Origin: Nitzschia sp. DOCU1
Taxonomy: Eukaryota > Bacillariophyta > Bacillariophyceae > Bacillariales > Bacillariaceae
DNA length: 64,000 bases
NCBI GenBank assembly: GCA_951394045.1
Contig: OX595986.1
Span: forward strand, 3,811,534-3,875,533
Reading direction: 5' to 3'
Shown here: piece after piece, positions 22,473 through 32,542 of the stretch
How the letters are laid out: the number at the start of each line of letters is the position of its first letter
Position numbering within the stretch: position 1 is the first letter of the stretch
Translations under genes and position numbers: made by a program
The notes under the pieces: model-generated
Database searches by the model: none
What the model was told of the DNA's origin: nothing
What the model saw: only the letters and a program-made list of their open reading frames with translations

Positions 22473-23021
22473 ATGCCTTTGTTTGGCGGAAAGGAGACTC
22501 AAGAAAAGATTGTATTTGTAACAGTCGGGACGACTCGCTTCGAAAAACTGGTTTCTGCCGCGACGTCTCCCATGGCGCTCGACTGGATGGCAAAGCGAGG
22601 ATACACGTCACTGACCGTTCAATACGGGACCGGCAAGGAGCCTGAAATTGACCAGTCGTCAGCTCCCTTTCCTATTACAACCTACGGCTTCAAGCCTTCC
22701 CTGGATGAAGACATGAAAAAGGCTGATTTGATTCTGAGCCACGCTGGGGCAGGGACTGTCATGGAAGCTTTGAGGATGCGCAAAAAGCTTGTCGTTGTCA
22801 TTAATACTCTACTCATGGATAATCACCAGACAGAACTTGCGGAAGCCATGGCGGGACGTGGCCATATCTTCATGGTGGAGAACCCAGAACTATTGGAGAA
22901 GAAAGACACCTGGGTTTCATTTCAGGATTTTCAGCCCGTTCCACATCAAGGAGGTGATGAAAAGGACTTTCCTCGACTACTCGATTCATTTTTGGGCTTT
23001 GCGAATACAAAGACGGACTAA
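22473..23021 (+). CDS. ALG13: ALG13-type UDP-GlcNAc transferase subunit
   Basis: ALG13 is the cytosolic catalytic half of the ALG13/ALG14 enzyme. It adds the second GlcNAc to dolichol-PP-GlcNAc on the ER face during N-glycan assembly. The 182-residue single-exon product has the family start (KIVFVTVGTTRFEKLV), a YGFKPSL block, and the GT28 nucleotide-sugar motif LSHAGAGTVMEALRMRKKLVVV followed by LMDNHQTELAEAM. The length is that of a stand-alone ALG13. No membrane segment is present, as expected, because ALG14 provides the anchor. The 3' end converges on the small plastid-type gene. Confidence 0.93.
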   Translation: MPLFGGKETQEKIVFVTVGTTRFEKLVSAATSPMALDWMAKRGYTSLTVQYGTGKEPEIDQSSAPFPITTYGFKPSLDEDMKKADLILSHAGAGTVMEALRMRKKLVVVINTLLMDNHQTELAEAMAGRGHIFMVENPELLEKKDTWVSFQDFQPVPHQGGDEKDFPRLLDSFLGFANTKTD

Positions 23022-23391
23022 AGTTCGTTGTCTACAGAAAAGTCGGTTCATTGGAGCTGTCCCAGCACACTATCGAATTCTGAACGACTGGGTCTAGTTT
23101 TCTAGGTAGCGTACTTTTCTGGACTGGGACGAAAGACATTGGAGCGGATGTTACATCATGCATCAGAAGTACAAACAATTTGGTGGCGATCTACGATCAT
23201 CACAAGGATCGACACTAGGACTTTTCGAAAAACTGATGGAGCTGGCTCATAGTACGACAGATTTGGCTCGAGTGTCACCGCCGGTAACCAAGTTCATTCC
23301 TGAAACAACAACCCCAACGACGAAAAGTTCCCCTCTGGACCCAACAAACCACATATACAACAATAACTTTCTAGATCAGATACCAACAATC

Positions 23392-23917
23392 TTAGTTTTC
23401 AGCACGGGCAGCTTGTCGCTCCAAAACCCTGGCATAAGCATCGCGTTTTCGTTGTCCCTTCGTCTTTTTCTGGACCTTTGGCGGCTCAATCATCTTTTCG
23501 AGTCTCTTCGCATAATCGATCATTCGGTCCATATCTTCATCGTACTTTTCATGAAAACGATTGAAAGCTTCCAGCCACTCGCCGCTTAGCTCCTTCTGTG
23601 CCGTTTCGCGATCCATCAATCGGATTTCGCTCCACTTCTTCTGGATTTCCTTAATTTCCTTCTGATCTGAGGTCATCATTTCCTCTGGAAGGTTGGCATA
23701 TAGTTGAGTCGCAACACGACCCTGTGTAACAGGGGCGACGCCTATCATAGTCAAATGGTGCACAACAACAAGCTGTGAGCGATTCCGATGCAATCGAACG
23801 AATCCTCACTGCGTAATCTGCTCCTGGGCGCCATTTCTTTGTGTATCAAATAATAACAAACTCACCGAAGGATTGGGCGCCGACAACAAGAGTTGATAAG
23901 AAAAGAGCAGTCTTCAT
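23392..23917 (-). CDS. Small protein of unknown function with plastid-type presequence
   Basis: Two exons are derived: 23866-23917 (start ATG at 23917) and 23392-23741. Joining GTGAG...ATAG splices a codon G|GC and gives 133 residues. Exon 1 encodes a clean signal peptide, MKTALFLSTLVVGAQSF, and exon 2 continues with GVAPVTQG, together giving a QSF-GVAP import motif. The mature part is rich in Glu and Lys and predicted helical (DQKEIKEIQKKWSEIR, FHEKYDEDMDRMIDYAKRL), with a basic C-terminus (KVQKKTKGQRKRD). I do not recognise the family. A small plastid assembly or structural protein is possible. Without splicing, the downstream frame would lack any presequence, which supports the two-exon model. 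Confidence 0.72.
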
Positions 23918-24441
23918 GGTGGTCGATGCTATTGGTTAGAGTTGATAGGATCAACAACAACAGGCGTCAAAAGAGGAAAGAAAGCGACGAGTTTGATGGC
24001 TGAACATCATACGAACTCCCGTACTCACAAACTAAAGACCATCTCAGATGATGAGGTTGTCGTTTGTCACTGAATTTTCGAACAAAACTCCTGATCTTGC
24101 GTAGAGGTCAGTACGAAACGTTATGGAATCTGGAACTTCAAGTTACACGTCAATGTTTATAGGTGAGTGACCGAAGCCATAATTCCCCAGCATCGCCGTT
24201 GTGCGTTGATCGTTGATTTGCACACTGACGTACGACAGGGTGGTACTGAAACCTACGCACTGCCCACAGGGGCACAGCGGTGTCCCACGCGGAACACTGA
24301 CAGCCCCTCCCATCGCCACCCATCACCTCATCCACACGAACGATGGCCGCCATCGTCGCTGCTAATTGCAAAGGGATAGGAAGAAGCCTTGTTGCTGTCA
24401 AGCACTCATCCGTCTCCACAATAGAAAAGAGCAAATAGACG
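23918..24441. other. Divergent intergenic region
   Basis: It separates two genes for plastid-targeted proteins transcribed away from each other, so both promoters should lie here. No element is recognised. Confidence 0.45.
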
Positions 24442-25197
24442 ATGAGAGTCCTCGCCTTTTTGCTTCTCCTTACGGGGGCCTCCGCTTTTGGTATGTTAAG
24501 GAAGAGAATCCTGATGTTTGAACAAAATCGGCATGTTCGTTGGCTTGTGATTTTCGGCTGGCTGCATTACTTCCTGATACTAATAGTAGTGGTGAAGTGT
24601 GTGTTCTATGTCATATTTTCGACAACACTTTCATCGAGGACCTTTTTCTATGACTCCTGCTCGTTTAGATTGTTCGGCTCGAGTCATCTTCTGGGAATCT
24701 ATTTGTGACTTCTTATGCGTGTTATTTCGCCTGCTTTCACCCTATCTAACTTTTGATGTCTTTCTCTAATAGTCACGGGTGGGACCCCTTTTATCGGTCG
24801 ACAGCTAAACACTGCTGAACGCGTGTCTACCTCGTCACTGAACATGATTTCACACCGACAGGGATTCAAGAAGTTGGGAAGGCCTGCCGATCAACGAAAG
24901 GCTCTTTTGCGTACTCTGACGACGGAAGTTATTAGGCACGGCCGCATCAAGACTACCTTGGTCCGTGCTCGAGCTGTCCGAAAACACGTTGACCACATGA
25001 TTGAACTTGGAAAGCGGGGAGACTTACACGCACGCCGTCAAGCCTTGGCCTGGATCTACGATAAGGACCTTGTTCATTCTCTGTTTGAAGCTGCTCCAGA
25101 CAGATACTCTGATCGTCAAGGAGGATACTGCCGTGTTTTGAGAACTGTGGCCCGTCAAGGTGACAACTCGAAGATGGCCATCATTGAACTTGTTTAA
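24442..25197 (+). CDS. rpl17: Plastid 50S ribosomal protein bL17
   Basis: bL17 sits near the exit tunnel of the bacterial-type large subunit. The exons are 24442-24490 and 24773-25197, joined through a codon G|TC, giving 157 residues. Exon 1 encodes [16 protein letters not shown] and exon 2 opens with [11 protein letters not shown], so the ASAF import motif is rebuilt at the junction; this argues for the plastid rather than the mitochondrial ribosome. The core begins at [21 protein letters not shown], continues with [25 protein letters not shown], and ends with [25 protein letters not shown], all typical of bL17. The 282-bp intron is the longest in the window. Confidence 0.93.
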
Positions 25198-25835
25198 GAA
25201 AGATACTATAAAGGTAGTAGATGTTGTAGGATTCATTCCAGTCTCCTTTGGGCGCTCGTCCCTGAATTCGGTCTTTTTCTACTCGAGAGACTTACTATCA
25301 ACCGACTGGGGTGGCCACTATTTGCTCAATTCAGATAGGGATGAATGCGAATGTAGATCAATCAACTAAACCATTCTCCATAGCTAATAACGATGAAACT
25401 GTCAAGAACACCGCAACCTCCAGAATGACAAGGATTTTGAAAAGCTTGCTCTATGCTATATGAGACCGGAAGTGTTGTTGATCCAAACTGTAGTCGGAGA
25501 AATAGTATGGTTCTATGTAACTCGATTTTCAAGAGTGGCAACTATCGGTATTTACAGCAACAACAGTGACTATCTTAGCAGTTGCCACCGAGAAATAGTC
25601 ATGCAGTCATGCGTTAGTGTTAGTCTCGAATGCCGACCGACTTCTTGGATCTAAACGTTGGTGTTTACAGCCCATAACCTGATCAACATATCTTCGCGGA
25701 ACCACCGAACGAGGTTGGAGGGAAAGAACGAAATGCTTTTCTTTGAAACAAATGCCAGTCCATTGCATCGGCTCACACATTGTAGTTCATTAGGCATAAG
25801 CATCGTTTCGGTCTTTGACCACCTTACTTGTCACG
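25198..25835. other. Intergenic region
   Basis: It lies between bL17 and TSR1, both on the plus strand. No tRNA, repeat or coding sequence is recognised. Confidence 0.45.
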
Positions 25836-28571
25836 ATGCCGGGCCATCACCATCGATCAGGGCCGCTCAAGCAGACCAACAAGCGCAACAAACGTTCCAA
25901 GTCCTCGAAACGAAACTTGGCCAAAGTCGCCGGTGGCAAAGTCGAAGGTCGTCGCGCGGCATTTAAGCCATCCCTGATTGCCCACAGTAAGGCTGATCGA
26001 CGCCACATTCAGCAGCAACGACGCGATGCCAAGCGCCAGGAACTTTTGCGCCGCAAACGAGGTTTGGATGGAGGACCTGCCCCGCCTAGAGTCGTTGGAA
26101 TCATTAGCCTCGGAGAAAGGGAAGACACAGAAGAAAAGTTGAGGGATTTGATTGTTGGTCAAGCGGATCGTGTGGTCAAAACACAAGACGACGCTTCTAA
26201 CGTAACAATTTCGGCAAGATATGAAGTTCACAAAAAGGACGGAAACTTGACTGTACTGACGAATTCTACAGCTTTTCAGCCGCAATATGCAAATGAAGAT
26301 CCCACTGACGCGGCGGTGTTGGCTGCCTTGGATCTTTGTCGAGTTTGTGATATGATTCTTTTTGTCGTAGACGGTGACGCAGATCGAGCAGCGGAGGACC
26401 CCCTTGGTATGAATATCGGTGGTGGGGACGACAGGTCTGTTATGACTAGCAAGACGAGTTCGACGTCGCAGGACTGGGATCATTTGATCAGTGAGCGGGG
26501 AGACCGCATTCTTGCCGCAGTCAAGGGCCAAGGTATTCCACGAGTAGCAACGGTATTGGCGCGAACCGAGGTGGACGGTGAAATGGAAGAAGACGACATT
26601 ACGCGCATGACGACCCAGAGTGCCAAGAGCATCCGTCGAGCCAACTACAAGAAGAAGTCGGACTTGAAGAAGTACATAAGTCGTTTCGCAACCACGGAAT
26701 TCGGCGTCGATAATGACAAGGTTATTGAAGTCAGCCTGAAAGAAATAACAGTTGATGGGGGCATGGAAGAGGCTGACAAGACGGATCCTCAAGAGCACGC
26801 GAAGCAAATTTTGGCTGCTGCCATGGTGAGGACTTTGTGCACCATGTCGGCCGCACCCTCCAAGTGGGTTTCGCAGGTACCACGAGCTTTTATCGTTTCC
26901 GATAAGCAGCGATACGATTCTGCTACACAAGAACTCCATTTGACGGGCTTTATCCGTGGCGCCGTCCCATTTGATGTCAATTCGTTGGTACACGTCCCGA
27001 ATCTTGGCACTTTTGCCTGCAAAACGATTCGCAAGGCGCCACTCCCCATGTCTCGAACAAAGGAGGGTATCGACGTTGAAAGTGATTCGGAAATTGTGGA
27101 AGCGGACCCCATGAAGCGAGAAAGTCTCAATCGCTTCGCAACACCCGATGCCCTTGATGGTGAACAAAATCTAATTGGTTTTGACGAGGCAGAAGAGGAG
27201 TTTGAGGAGGACGATGAAAAGGATGATACTAAAGATTCCGAGTTTGCGCGTCCTGCTGGCTGGTCGGACTACCAATCTGCTTGGTTGGATGCCGTCGAAG
27301 ACGATGGTACGCAAGGCGACTTTGACAATGGTGAGCTAGCCAGGGAATTGAACAAGAAATCGTCTACCACCGTCGCGACGGACATTCATATGGATCTGGA
27401 CGATGCGAACCGTATTTCCGAAGAAGAGCGTCGGTCCCTTTTGGAACAGCGTCGAAAAGAGCAAAAGGAACACCAAGAATTTCCGGATGAAGTGCAAGTC
27501 AAGGAGGACGAGAAAGCCCGCGACCGATTTGCGCGATATCGATCTCTGAAAAGTTTCAAAAAGTCGCATTGGGACCCCAAAGAAAACCTACCAGAATCCT
27601 ATTCTTCGATTTATCATTTTGCAAGCTTCAAAGCCACACAACGTTCTGTGATGGCGGACATGAGAGAACTGGCCAAGGCAGCACAAGCTTGTGGTGGCAA
27701 GTTCTGGGGCAAAGCTCCACCCAAAGAAGAAAAAGAAGACGACGTAGAGATGGAAGAGAGCGACGAGGATGACGATGACGATATCCTCGAAGGATGTGTT
27801 CCTACCGGCTCCTATGTCGCTGTGACGCTCGAACATGTACCACAAAAGGACTATGATCGGCTCGGGCCCAATGCGCTATTGTCGGCCGTCACCTTGTTAC
27901 CCCATGAAAATAAGGTTTCCGTCTTACACATGGGCTTGACTCAAGGAAGCAACTGCAATGTCTCCAGCGATGTACCCGTCAAGAGCAAAGACATCTTGAC
28001 CTTTCGTTGTGGCTGGAGGACATGGACGGGTCGCCCCATTTTCTCTCAGCACAACTTGAACTGTGACAAGCACAAGTTCGAACGCTTTCTTCCTCAAAGC
28101 GGAAGTTTCTTTGCCGGCAGTGTATTTGGTCCTGTAACGTACACGCCATGCCCCGTGTTAGTCTTTCGTACGCACCATGGAAAGAAAGAACTGGTCGCTA
28201 CTGGTTCCATGATTGGTGCAGATGCCGATCGCATTGTCATTAAGCGTATCATTTTGACGGGATACCCCGTCCGAGTCCACAAGCGCTTTGCGACTGTCAA
28301 GTACATGTTTTACGATCCGGAAGATGTCAAGTGGTTCAAGCCAGCGGACATTACTACCAAGCATGGACTGAATGGAAGGATTGAGGAAAGTGTCGGTGAG
28401 CACGGAACCATGAAGTGTCTCTTTAATGCTCCGATCAAACAGCATGATACAGTGTGCCTACCGCTCTACAAGAGAATCTACCCCAAGTTTGTGGATCCGA
28501 ATGCCAAAGTGGACGATGATATCGGTACGGTACGATCTGTCTGGAAAGGACACGCTCTCAACGTCTATTAA
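25836..28571 (+). CDS. TSR1: Ribosome biogenesis protein TSR1
   Basis: TSR1 is a GTPase-like assembly factor bound to late cytoplasmic pre-40S particles, where it blocks early subunit joining. The start at 25836 gives 911 residues and the family N-terminus HHHRSGPLKQTNKRNKRSK. The degenerate G domain (residues about 75-330) lacks a P-loop, as expected for TSR1 and unlike BMS1. Middle blocks include the AARP2CN-type FIRGAVPFDVNSLVHVPNLG and GWSDYQSAWLD. The C-terminal half has the conserved QHNLNCDKHKFERFL, GPVTYTPCPVLVF and KYMFYDPEDVKWFKP blocks. Acidic inserts make it longer than the roughly 800 residues usual in animals and fungi. Single exon. Confidence 0.95.
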   Translation: MPGHHHRSGPLKQTNKRNKRSKSSKRNLAKVAGGKVEGRRAAFKPSLIAHSKADRRHIQQQRRDAKRQELLRRKRGLDGGPAPPRVVGIISLGEREDTEEKLRDLIVGQADRVVKTQDDASNVTISARYEVHKKDGNLTVLTNSTAFQPQYANEDPTDAAVLAALDLCRVCDMILFVVDGDADRAAEDPLGMNIGGGDDRSVMTSKTSSTSQDWDHLISERGDRILAAVKGQGIPRVATVLARTEVDGEMEEDDITRMTTQSAKSIRRANYKKKSDLKKYISRFATTEFGVDNDKVIEVSLKEITVDGGMEEADKTDPQEHAKQILAAAMVRTLCTMSAAPSKWVSQVPRAFIVSDKQRYDSATQELHLTGFIRGAVPFDVNSLVHVPNLGTFACKTIRKAPLPMSRTKEGIDVESDSEIVEADPMKRESLNRFATPDALDGEQNLIGFDEAEEEFEEDDEKDDTKDSEFARPAGWSDYQSAWLDAVEDDGTQGDFDNGELARELNKKSSTTVATDIHMDLDDANRISEEERRSLLEQRRKEQKEHQEFPDEVQVKEDEKARDRFARYRSLKSFKKSHWDPKENLPESYSSIYHFASFKATQRSVMADMRELAKAAQACGGKFWGKAPPKEEKEDDVEMEESDEDDDDDILEGCVPTGSYVAVTLEHVPQKDYDRLGPNALLSAVTLLPHENKVSVLHMGLTQGSNCNVSSDVPVKSKDILTFRCGWRTWTGRPIFSQHNLNCDKHKFERFLPQSGSFFAGSVFGPVTYTPCPVLVFRTHHGKKELVATGSMIGADADRIVIKRIILTGYPVRVHKRFATVKYMFYDPEDVKWFKPADITTKHGLNGRIEESVGEHGTMKCLFNAPIKQHDTVCLPLYKRIYPKFVDPNAKVDDDIGTVRSVWKGHALNVY

Positions 28572-28615
28572 AAATAGTTTATAATTCCAATAAGCCTTCA
28601 TTCTATAGCGCACTA

Positions 28616-30352
28616 CTAGCATTCGGAATCCTCACTGTCGCAACTGACATTCGTGAGAAGATCCATAACGTGGGGTGGTCCGCCCGGCACCCTATCCGAA
28701 ACAAAAAATTCTTCATAAACGCGTTGATTGCTTGCCAAGACCATAGCACCAAAGCGGGCAATGACTAGCTTGAGAGAATAGACAATCAAATCTCGGTCTT
28801 GCTCCGACTGGGCCTCAAAGCAAAAGTCAGTCCCCTCAATGTTTCTCACCAAGAACGTATTGCAGGGCTTGGCAAATGGATAAATATTGCGATCGATTCG
28901 AGATACTTTGAGAATGCGCGTAATATCCAAGAGTTCCAGGCTGCGGACACTATCCGCTCCTCGTACAAATGACCCCGTCCCTTGATATCGGGGCTTGGGT
29001 CTCCACATCCACTTGGGTTGAATAAGCTCAATCAAACGCTGACCTCGCTCTAGCCAAGCGTCGACGGCCATGGGGGATGATGGCTCCAGCGTACCTTCCT
29101 TGGTGGGATGATATACCAGGGTGGAAGTTCGGTTCAGAAACTCTTGGACGGCATTGCTATAAGAGAATTCATCCAGAGCATCCTTTGTCATGATGGTCGA
29201 AGGATAATGGACCCCATAATTCTCCTTATTACAATTCGTAGGAGACAGTTGTGGTCGGCTGGACGATCGCCGCCGCGCAAAGTCTTCAGGGTCACTGTCA
29301 TAGCAGACATCTCCATCGATAGCATGGTTGTTGTAGCGCAGCACCATGGGAGATTCGGATACGGTATTCTCTGGTAGAGTACAGAGCTGCAGAACATGAG
29401 AAAAGCTGCTTCGACGACTTCGGCGCTCGGTCGATTGACGCACAATCGCCGAGGCGTGCTCCGATACCGAAAAGGATCGGGAGCGTACAAGACGTGCCGG
29501 TGATCGCGAAAAAGGACTCAAATCCCGACGCAATTGATGGACTCGAGTCTTGCGTTTCTTCAAGTTCAAAATGCGTTTGCGCAAGTTGAGTCGAATAGAT
29601 TCAATAGTGGCGTCATCCTCCTGATGACTTATATGATTGTCAAAGGAAAACGACCACTCCTGCCAGTCGTAATAGCAATTCATCGGACTGGAGGAGGAGG
29701 ATTCGTCCTCTCCTAGAAAACTGGAAATGACTTGCTCCAGAGTGTGGTGATGATGGTGGAATGACATTTCGTAAGTGTCGTCAATGATACAGTTCGCCGA
29801 CGACTGACCACACCAGACGTCCATCAACGTTTTTTGCTTGGACGGCGGAGGAGTCGGCGTCCAGTCCACATCCATCAGTGCATGGTTTCGTGATTTTCCG
29901 AGTACCATGCCCTGATCGTCCATGGTGGTAGTGCAAGTTGACTTTTCCGGTGTTACCAGCGTCAAAAACGCGTTTCCCAGGGTCACTTCGGCACCATCTT
30001 CCCCCATGACAATGGTGGAATGAAGCGGCTCTTTTCTCAATAGAAGAGACTCAAACGGAGCATAGTCCGAAACCCCCGTTGGTGAATGACGCTGCTGCTG
30101 CTGTTGTTGGGAGACAGAATCGCAATCATCCTCGAGATAGTTTGGATCCGTGGCTTGAATCATCGCCGTACTGTCCAGCTCAGACTCAAAACTGGTGTCC
30201 GGGGCTGTTGTTTCTACTGCGGGAAACAAACATCGCCTTGTTCTGTCAAAGGCTTCTTCGTCGTCTGCTGCTGCTTGCATCATGGTGCTTGTCGTAACAG
30301 TGGAGTGCTCGTAGATTGCTCCATCGGTTGTGCACCGAAACCACCAATTCAT
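28616..30352 (-). CDS. Hypothetical protein with PH-like C-terminal domain
   Basis: The 578-residue product is unrecognised as a whole. The first 440 residues are low complexity, with poly-Gln (QQQQQQ), poly-His (HHHHH) and poly-Ser tracts, an arginine-rich basic helix (RKRILNLKKRKTRVHQLRRDL) and Ser/Arg-rich sequence. The last ~120 residues look folded: VRSLELLDITRILKVSRID, NTFLVRNIEGTDFCFEAQS, then DRDLIVYSLKLVIARFG. This order of strands ending in a helix resembles a PH domain, with the final RDLIVYSLKLVIA as its C-terminal helix. A membrane-phosphoinositide or protein-docking role is therefore possible. It converges on TSR1, 44 bp away. No introns are apparent. Confidence 0.75.
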   Translation of the reverse strand: MNWWFRCTTDGAIYEHSTVTTSTMMQAAADDEEAFDRTRRCLFPAVETTAPDTSFESELDSTAMIQATDPNYLEDDCDSVSQQQQQQRHSPTGVSDYAPFESLLLRKEPLHSTIVMGEDGAEVTLGNAFLTLVTPEKSTCTTTMDDQGMVLGKSRNHALMDVDWTPTPPPSKQKTLMDVWCGQSSANCIIDDTYEMSFHHHHHTLEQVISSFLGEDESSSSSPMNCYYDWQEWSFSFDNHISHQEDDATIESIRLNLRKRILNLKKRKTRVHQLRRDLSPFSRSPARLVRSRSFSVSEHASAIVRQSTERRSRRSSFSHVLQLCTLPENTVSESPMVLRYNNHAIDGDVCYDSDPEDFARRRSSSRPQLSPTNCNKENYGVHYPSTIMTKDALDEFSYSNAVQEFLNRTSTLVYHPTKEGTLEPSSPMAVDAWLERGQRLIELIQPKWMWRPKPRYQGTGSFVRGADSVRSLELLDITRILKVSRIDRNIYPFAKPCNTFLVRNIEGTDFCFEAQSEQDRDLIVYSLKLVIARFGAMVLASNQRVYEEFFVSDRVPGGPPHVMDLLTNVSCDSEDSEC

Positions 30353-30982
30353 TTTCGCAACTGAAACAAAAATCGTGGAGAGGCCAAAGAAGAGGTATGT
30401 GATGTGATGTATGAGTTGACCGCAACGAGAAACTCCAACACACGATCATTTTCTCAGGGAGGAAGGAAGACGACAAAGAGATGAGATGTGTCAAATTCAA
30501 AAAGGATGGAACTCTCCTGATAATCATATGCCCTATTCTATGTTTGTCGTGCGCGGAGACAGCGAAATAATTCGAAGCGTGGTAGGTATGCGGGTTTTGA
30601 ATGGTGGGACTCCGCCGCCCGGCGTGCGCAGCACCATCGAAAACAATAGCGTGAGTATCACCGCGACGAGAAAATGGTGCCGCCCGACTCCCTTTTCCTC
30701 CGGGAGGGAACTTGCTTCCATTATCCCACGAAGTATGGGTGACCCTACCAGCTTGATAGCAATGACATTGACACCAAAGGAGGAAGGAGTAGTCCAAGAC
30801 TACTTCTTCGCGCCATAGGACTAATGGAGTCTAGCAAAAGAAAGAATAGGGGCGTGAACTAGGTAGCACAGAAATTATATCGGTTCTCTTATCAATAGTC
30901 CAGCATTTGTTGCGAAGCCCGATCCATTGTCGTCTCCACGTATCGACTCCTGTCATCAACTACTCCATCCGTCTTATTCCAA
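30353..30982. other. Intergenic region
   Basis: It runs between the EF-Ts stop and the start of the PH-like gene, both on the minus strand. Short frames on both strands here have no support. Confidence 0.45.
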
Positions 30983-32074
30983 CTAGATATAGACAGCTTC
31001 AAATCGTCGGACTTCCAAGCCACGGTCTTTGAGAGCTTTGGCCACCTTGGGACCATTCTCTTCTACCATGTGTTCCTGCTCTGTCAAACATACTTCTTCA
31101 TAGAATTTTCGGAGTCGGCCATTGATGATCTTTTCTAGGACCTCGGGAGGCTTTTTCGAGTCTTCAAGCTACAAGAGTGGTGAGACTCAACTCTCGAGGA
31201 TCATCGACCATCATTCCGCGATACATGTACCTACCTGTCCTTGAAGAATTGCTCGTTCTCTCTCCACGACATCTTCTGGAATGTCTTCCGCCTTCAAGTA
31301 CATGGGCTTGGCAGCTACAATATGCATCGCCAATTTCTTGCCAGCCTCTGATATGACATTCGGGTCGACACCTTTCCCCACCAGCTCCACAATCGCTGCC
31401 GCTGATCCTGCCGAGGCATCTTCGCTCACTTTTCCATGCACATAGGACACCAACATGCCGTCGTCACTCGTCATTTTGATTGCCGATGCCACTCCCAAAT
31501 TCTCTCGAATAGCCACAATAGCCTCCTCCAATGCTGTTTGTACAGATTTAGTACCCGACTTTAACGTCAGAACTTGTTCGGCATTCAAACTGCCCGCCGT
31601 CCCACTCGACAAGGTAGCATTGGCGACATGTTCCACAAAGTCCACGAACGCTTGGGACTTGCCAGCAAAATCCGTTTCCGATGACACCTTGACGAGTGAT
31701 GCTGATTTTCCATCCTCGGAAACACTGCAAGCCACCAAACCTTCTTCGGCGTCTCGTCCACTCACTTTCTTGGCCGTTTTGGCAGCACCGTGTTGACGAA
31801 GCCAATCCATGGCCTCTTCCAAGCTGTTGGTTTCACCGAGTGCCTTTTTGCAGTCCACAATGGGAGCACCGGACATGGCCCGAAGTTCTTTTATCTCTGC
31901 CATGGTAAAATCCGCAAAGGTTCGAATAGTCGTTGTGTGAAAGGGTCTGGCGTGATGATTTGTTGTTGTCGGAGTGAGAAAGTGCCAAGATTCGGTGCAT
32001 GCCAAGGAGGCTCGGACCTGTGACGGCAGCCTGGGCTGGCGACAAAGACTTCGAATCGCAGATGATCTCATCAT
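30983..32074 (-). CDS. Elongation factor Ts, mitochondrial
   Basis: EF-Ts is the nucleotide exchange factor for EF-Tu. The exons are 31235-32074 and 30983-31168, joined at LQGQ|LEDSKK across a 66-bp intron; the total is 341 residues. The N-terminus is basic and rich in Ser and Arg without a hydrophobic core (MMRSSAIRSLCRQPRLPSQVRAS), followed by HTTTIRTFA. This fits a mitochondrial presequence rather than a diatom plastid signal. Conserved family blocks are IKELRAMSGAPIVDCKKAL, AMDWLRQHGAAKTAKK, SETDFAGKSQAFVDFV and HIVAAKPMYL. The end, VCLTEQEHMVEE..., comes only from exon 2, and splicing is needed to reach it. Confidence 0.93.
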
Positions 32075-32542
32075 GACTTTTTATGAGTAGCGATAGGAAT
32101 GGATAAGTTGTTGGAAGGTATGGCAAGTCAAAATGTGGAAGACCCAAGTTAGTGGCAGCATTTCCTCTTTCTCTCTTTCATCGCCATTGCCACGTTGTTG
32201 GATCTTGTGTGGATCTGGAGCCAAAGAAAAGTGTTTGCGAGCATTTCCAAAACTGGCGCATGTGCTCTACCTTCTTCGCGCGTCTTTTTCCACGGCTCCG
32301 GCTTGTCGTCTGCCCCCCGACCGTGCTGCCTGCATCATCATCACATCCTCTCCTCTTCTTGACGATGACGGCCGGCACAGACACAATCCGTGCGTTTCGG
32401 TATGAGCTATTTGCGAGCGCTTGAATGCCCCTTGGCTCAACTACTTGCCTGATACAGTACTGAGAGACTCCTCATATCTTTTGTCAAAGGGCGTGGGACG
32501 ATATAAGTTTGCATCGGAGGCCTTCAAAACAGTCAAAAAAGT
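32075..32542. other. Divergent intergenic region
   Basis: It separates two genes for mitochondrial translation (EF-Ts and a probable mL40) transcribed in opposite directions. A shared promoter region is plausible. No motif is recognised. Confidence 0.45.

Noticed and set aside
25857..27167. 436-codon frame antisense to TSR1
   Set aside because: It is a shadow of the strongly conserved TSR1 coding sequence and encodes no recognisable protein.
30486..30818. 110-codon frame between EF-Ts and the PH-like gene
   Set aside because: No motif, no clear promoter or homologue; overlapped by an equally long frame on the other strand.
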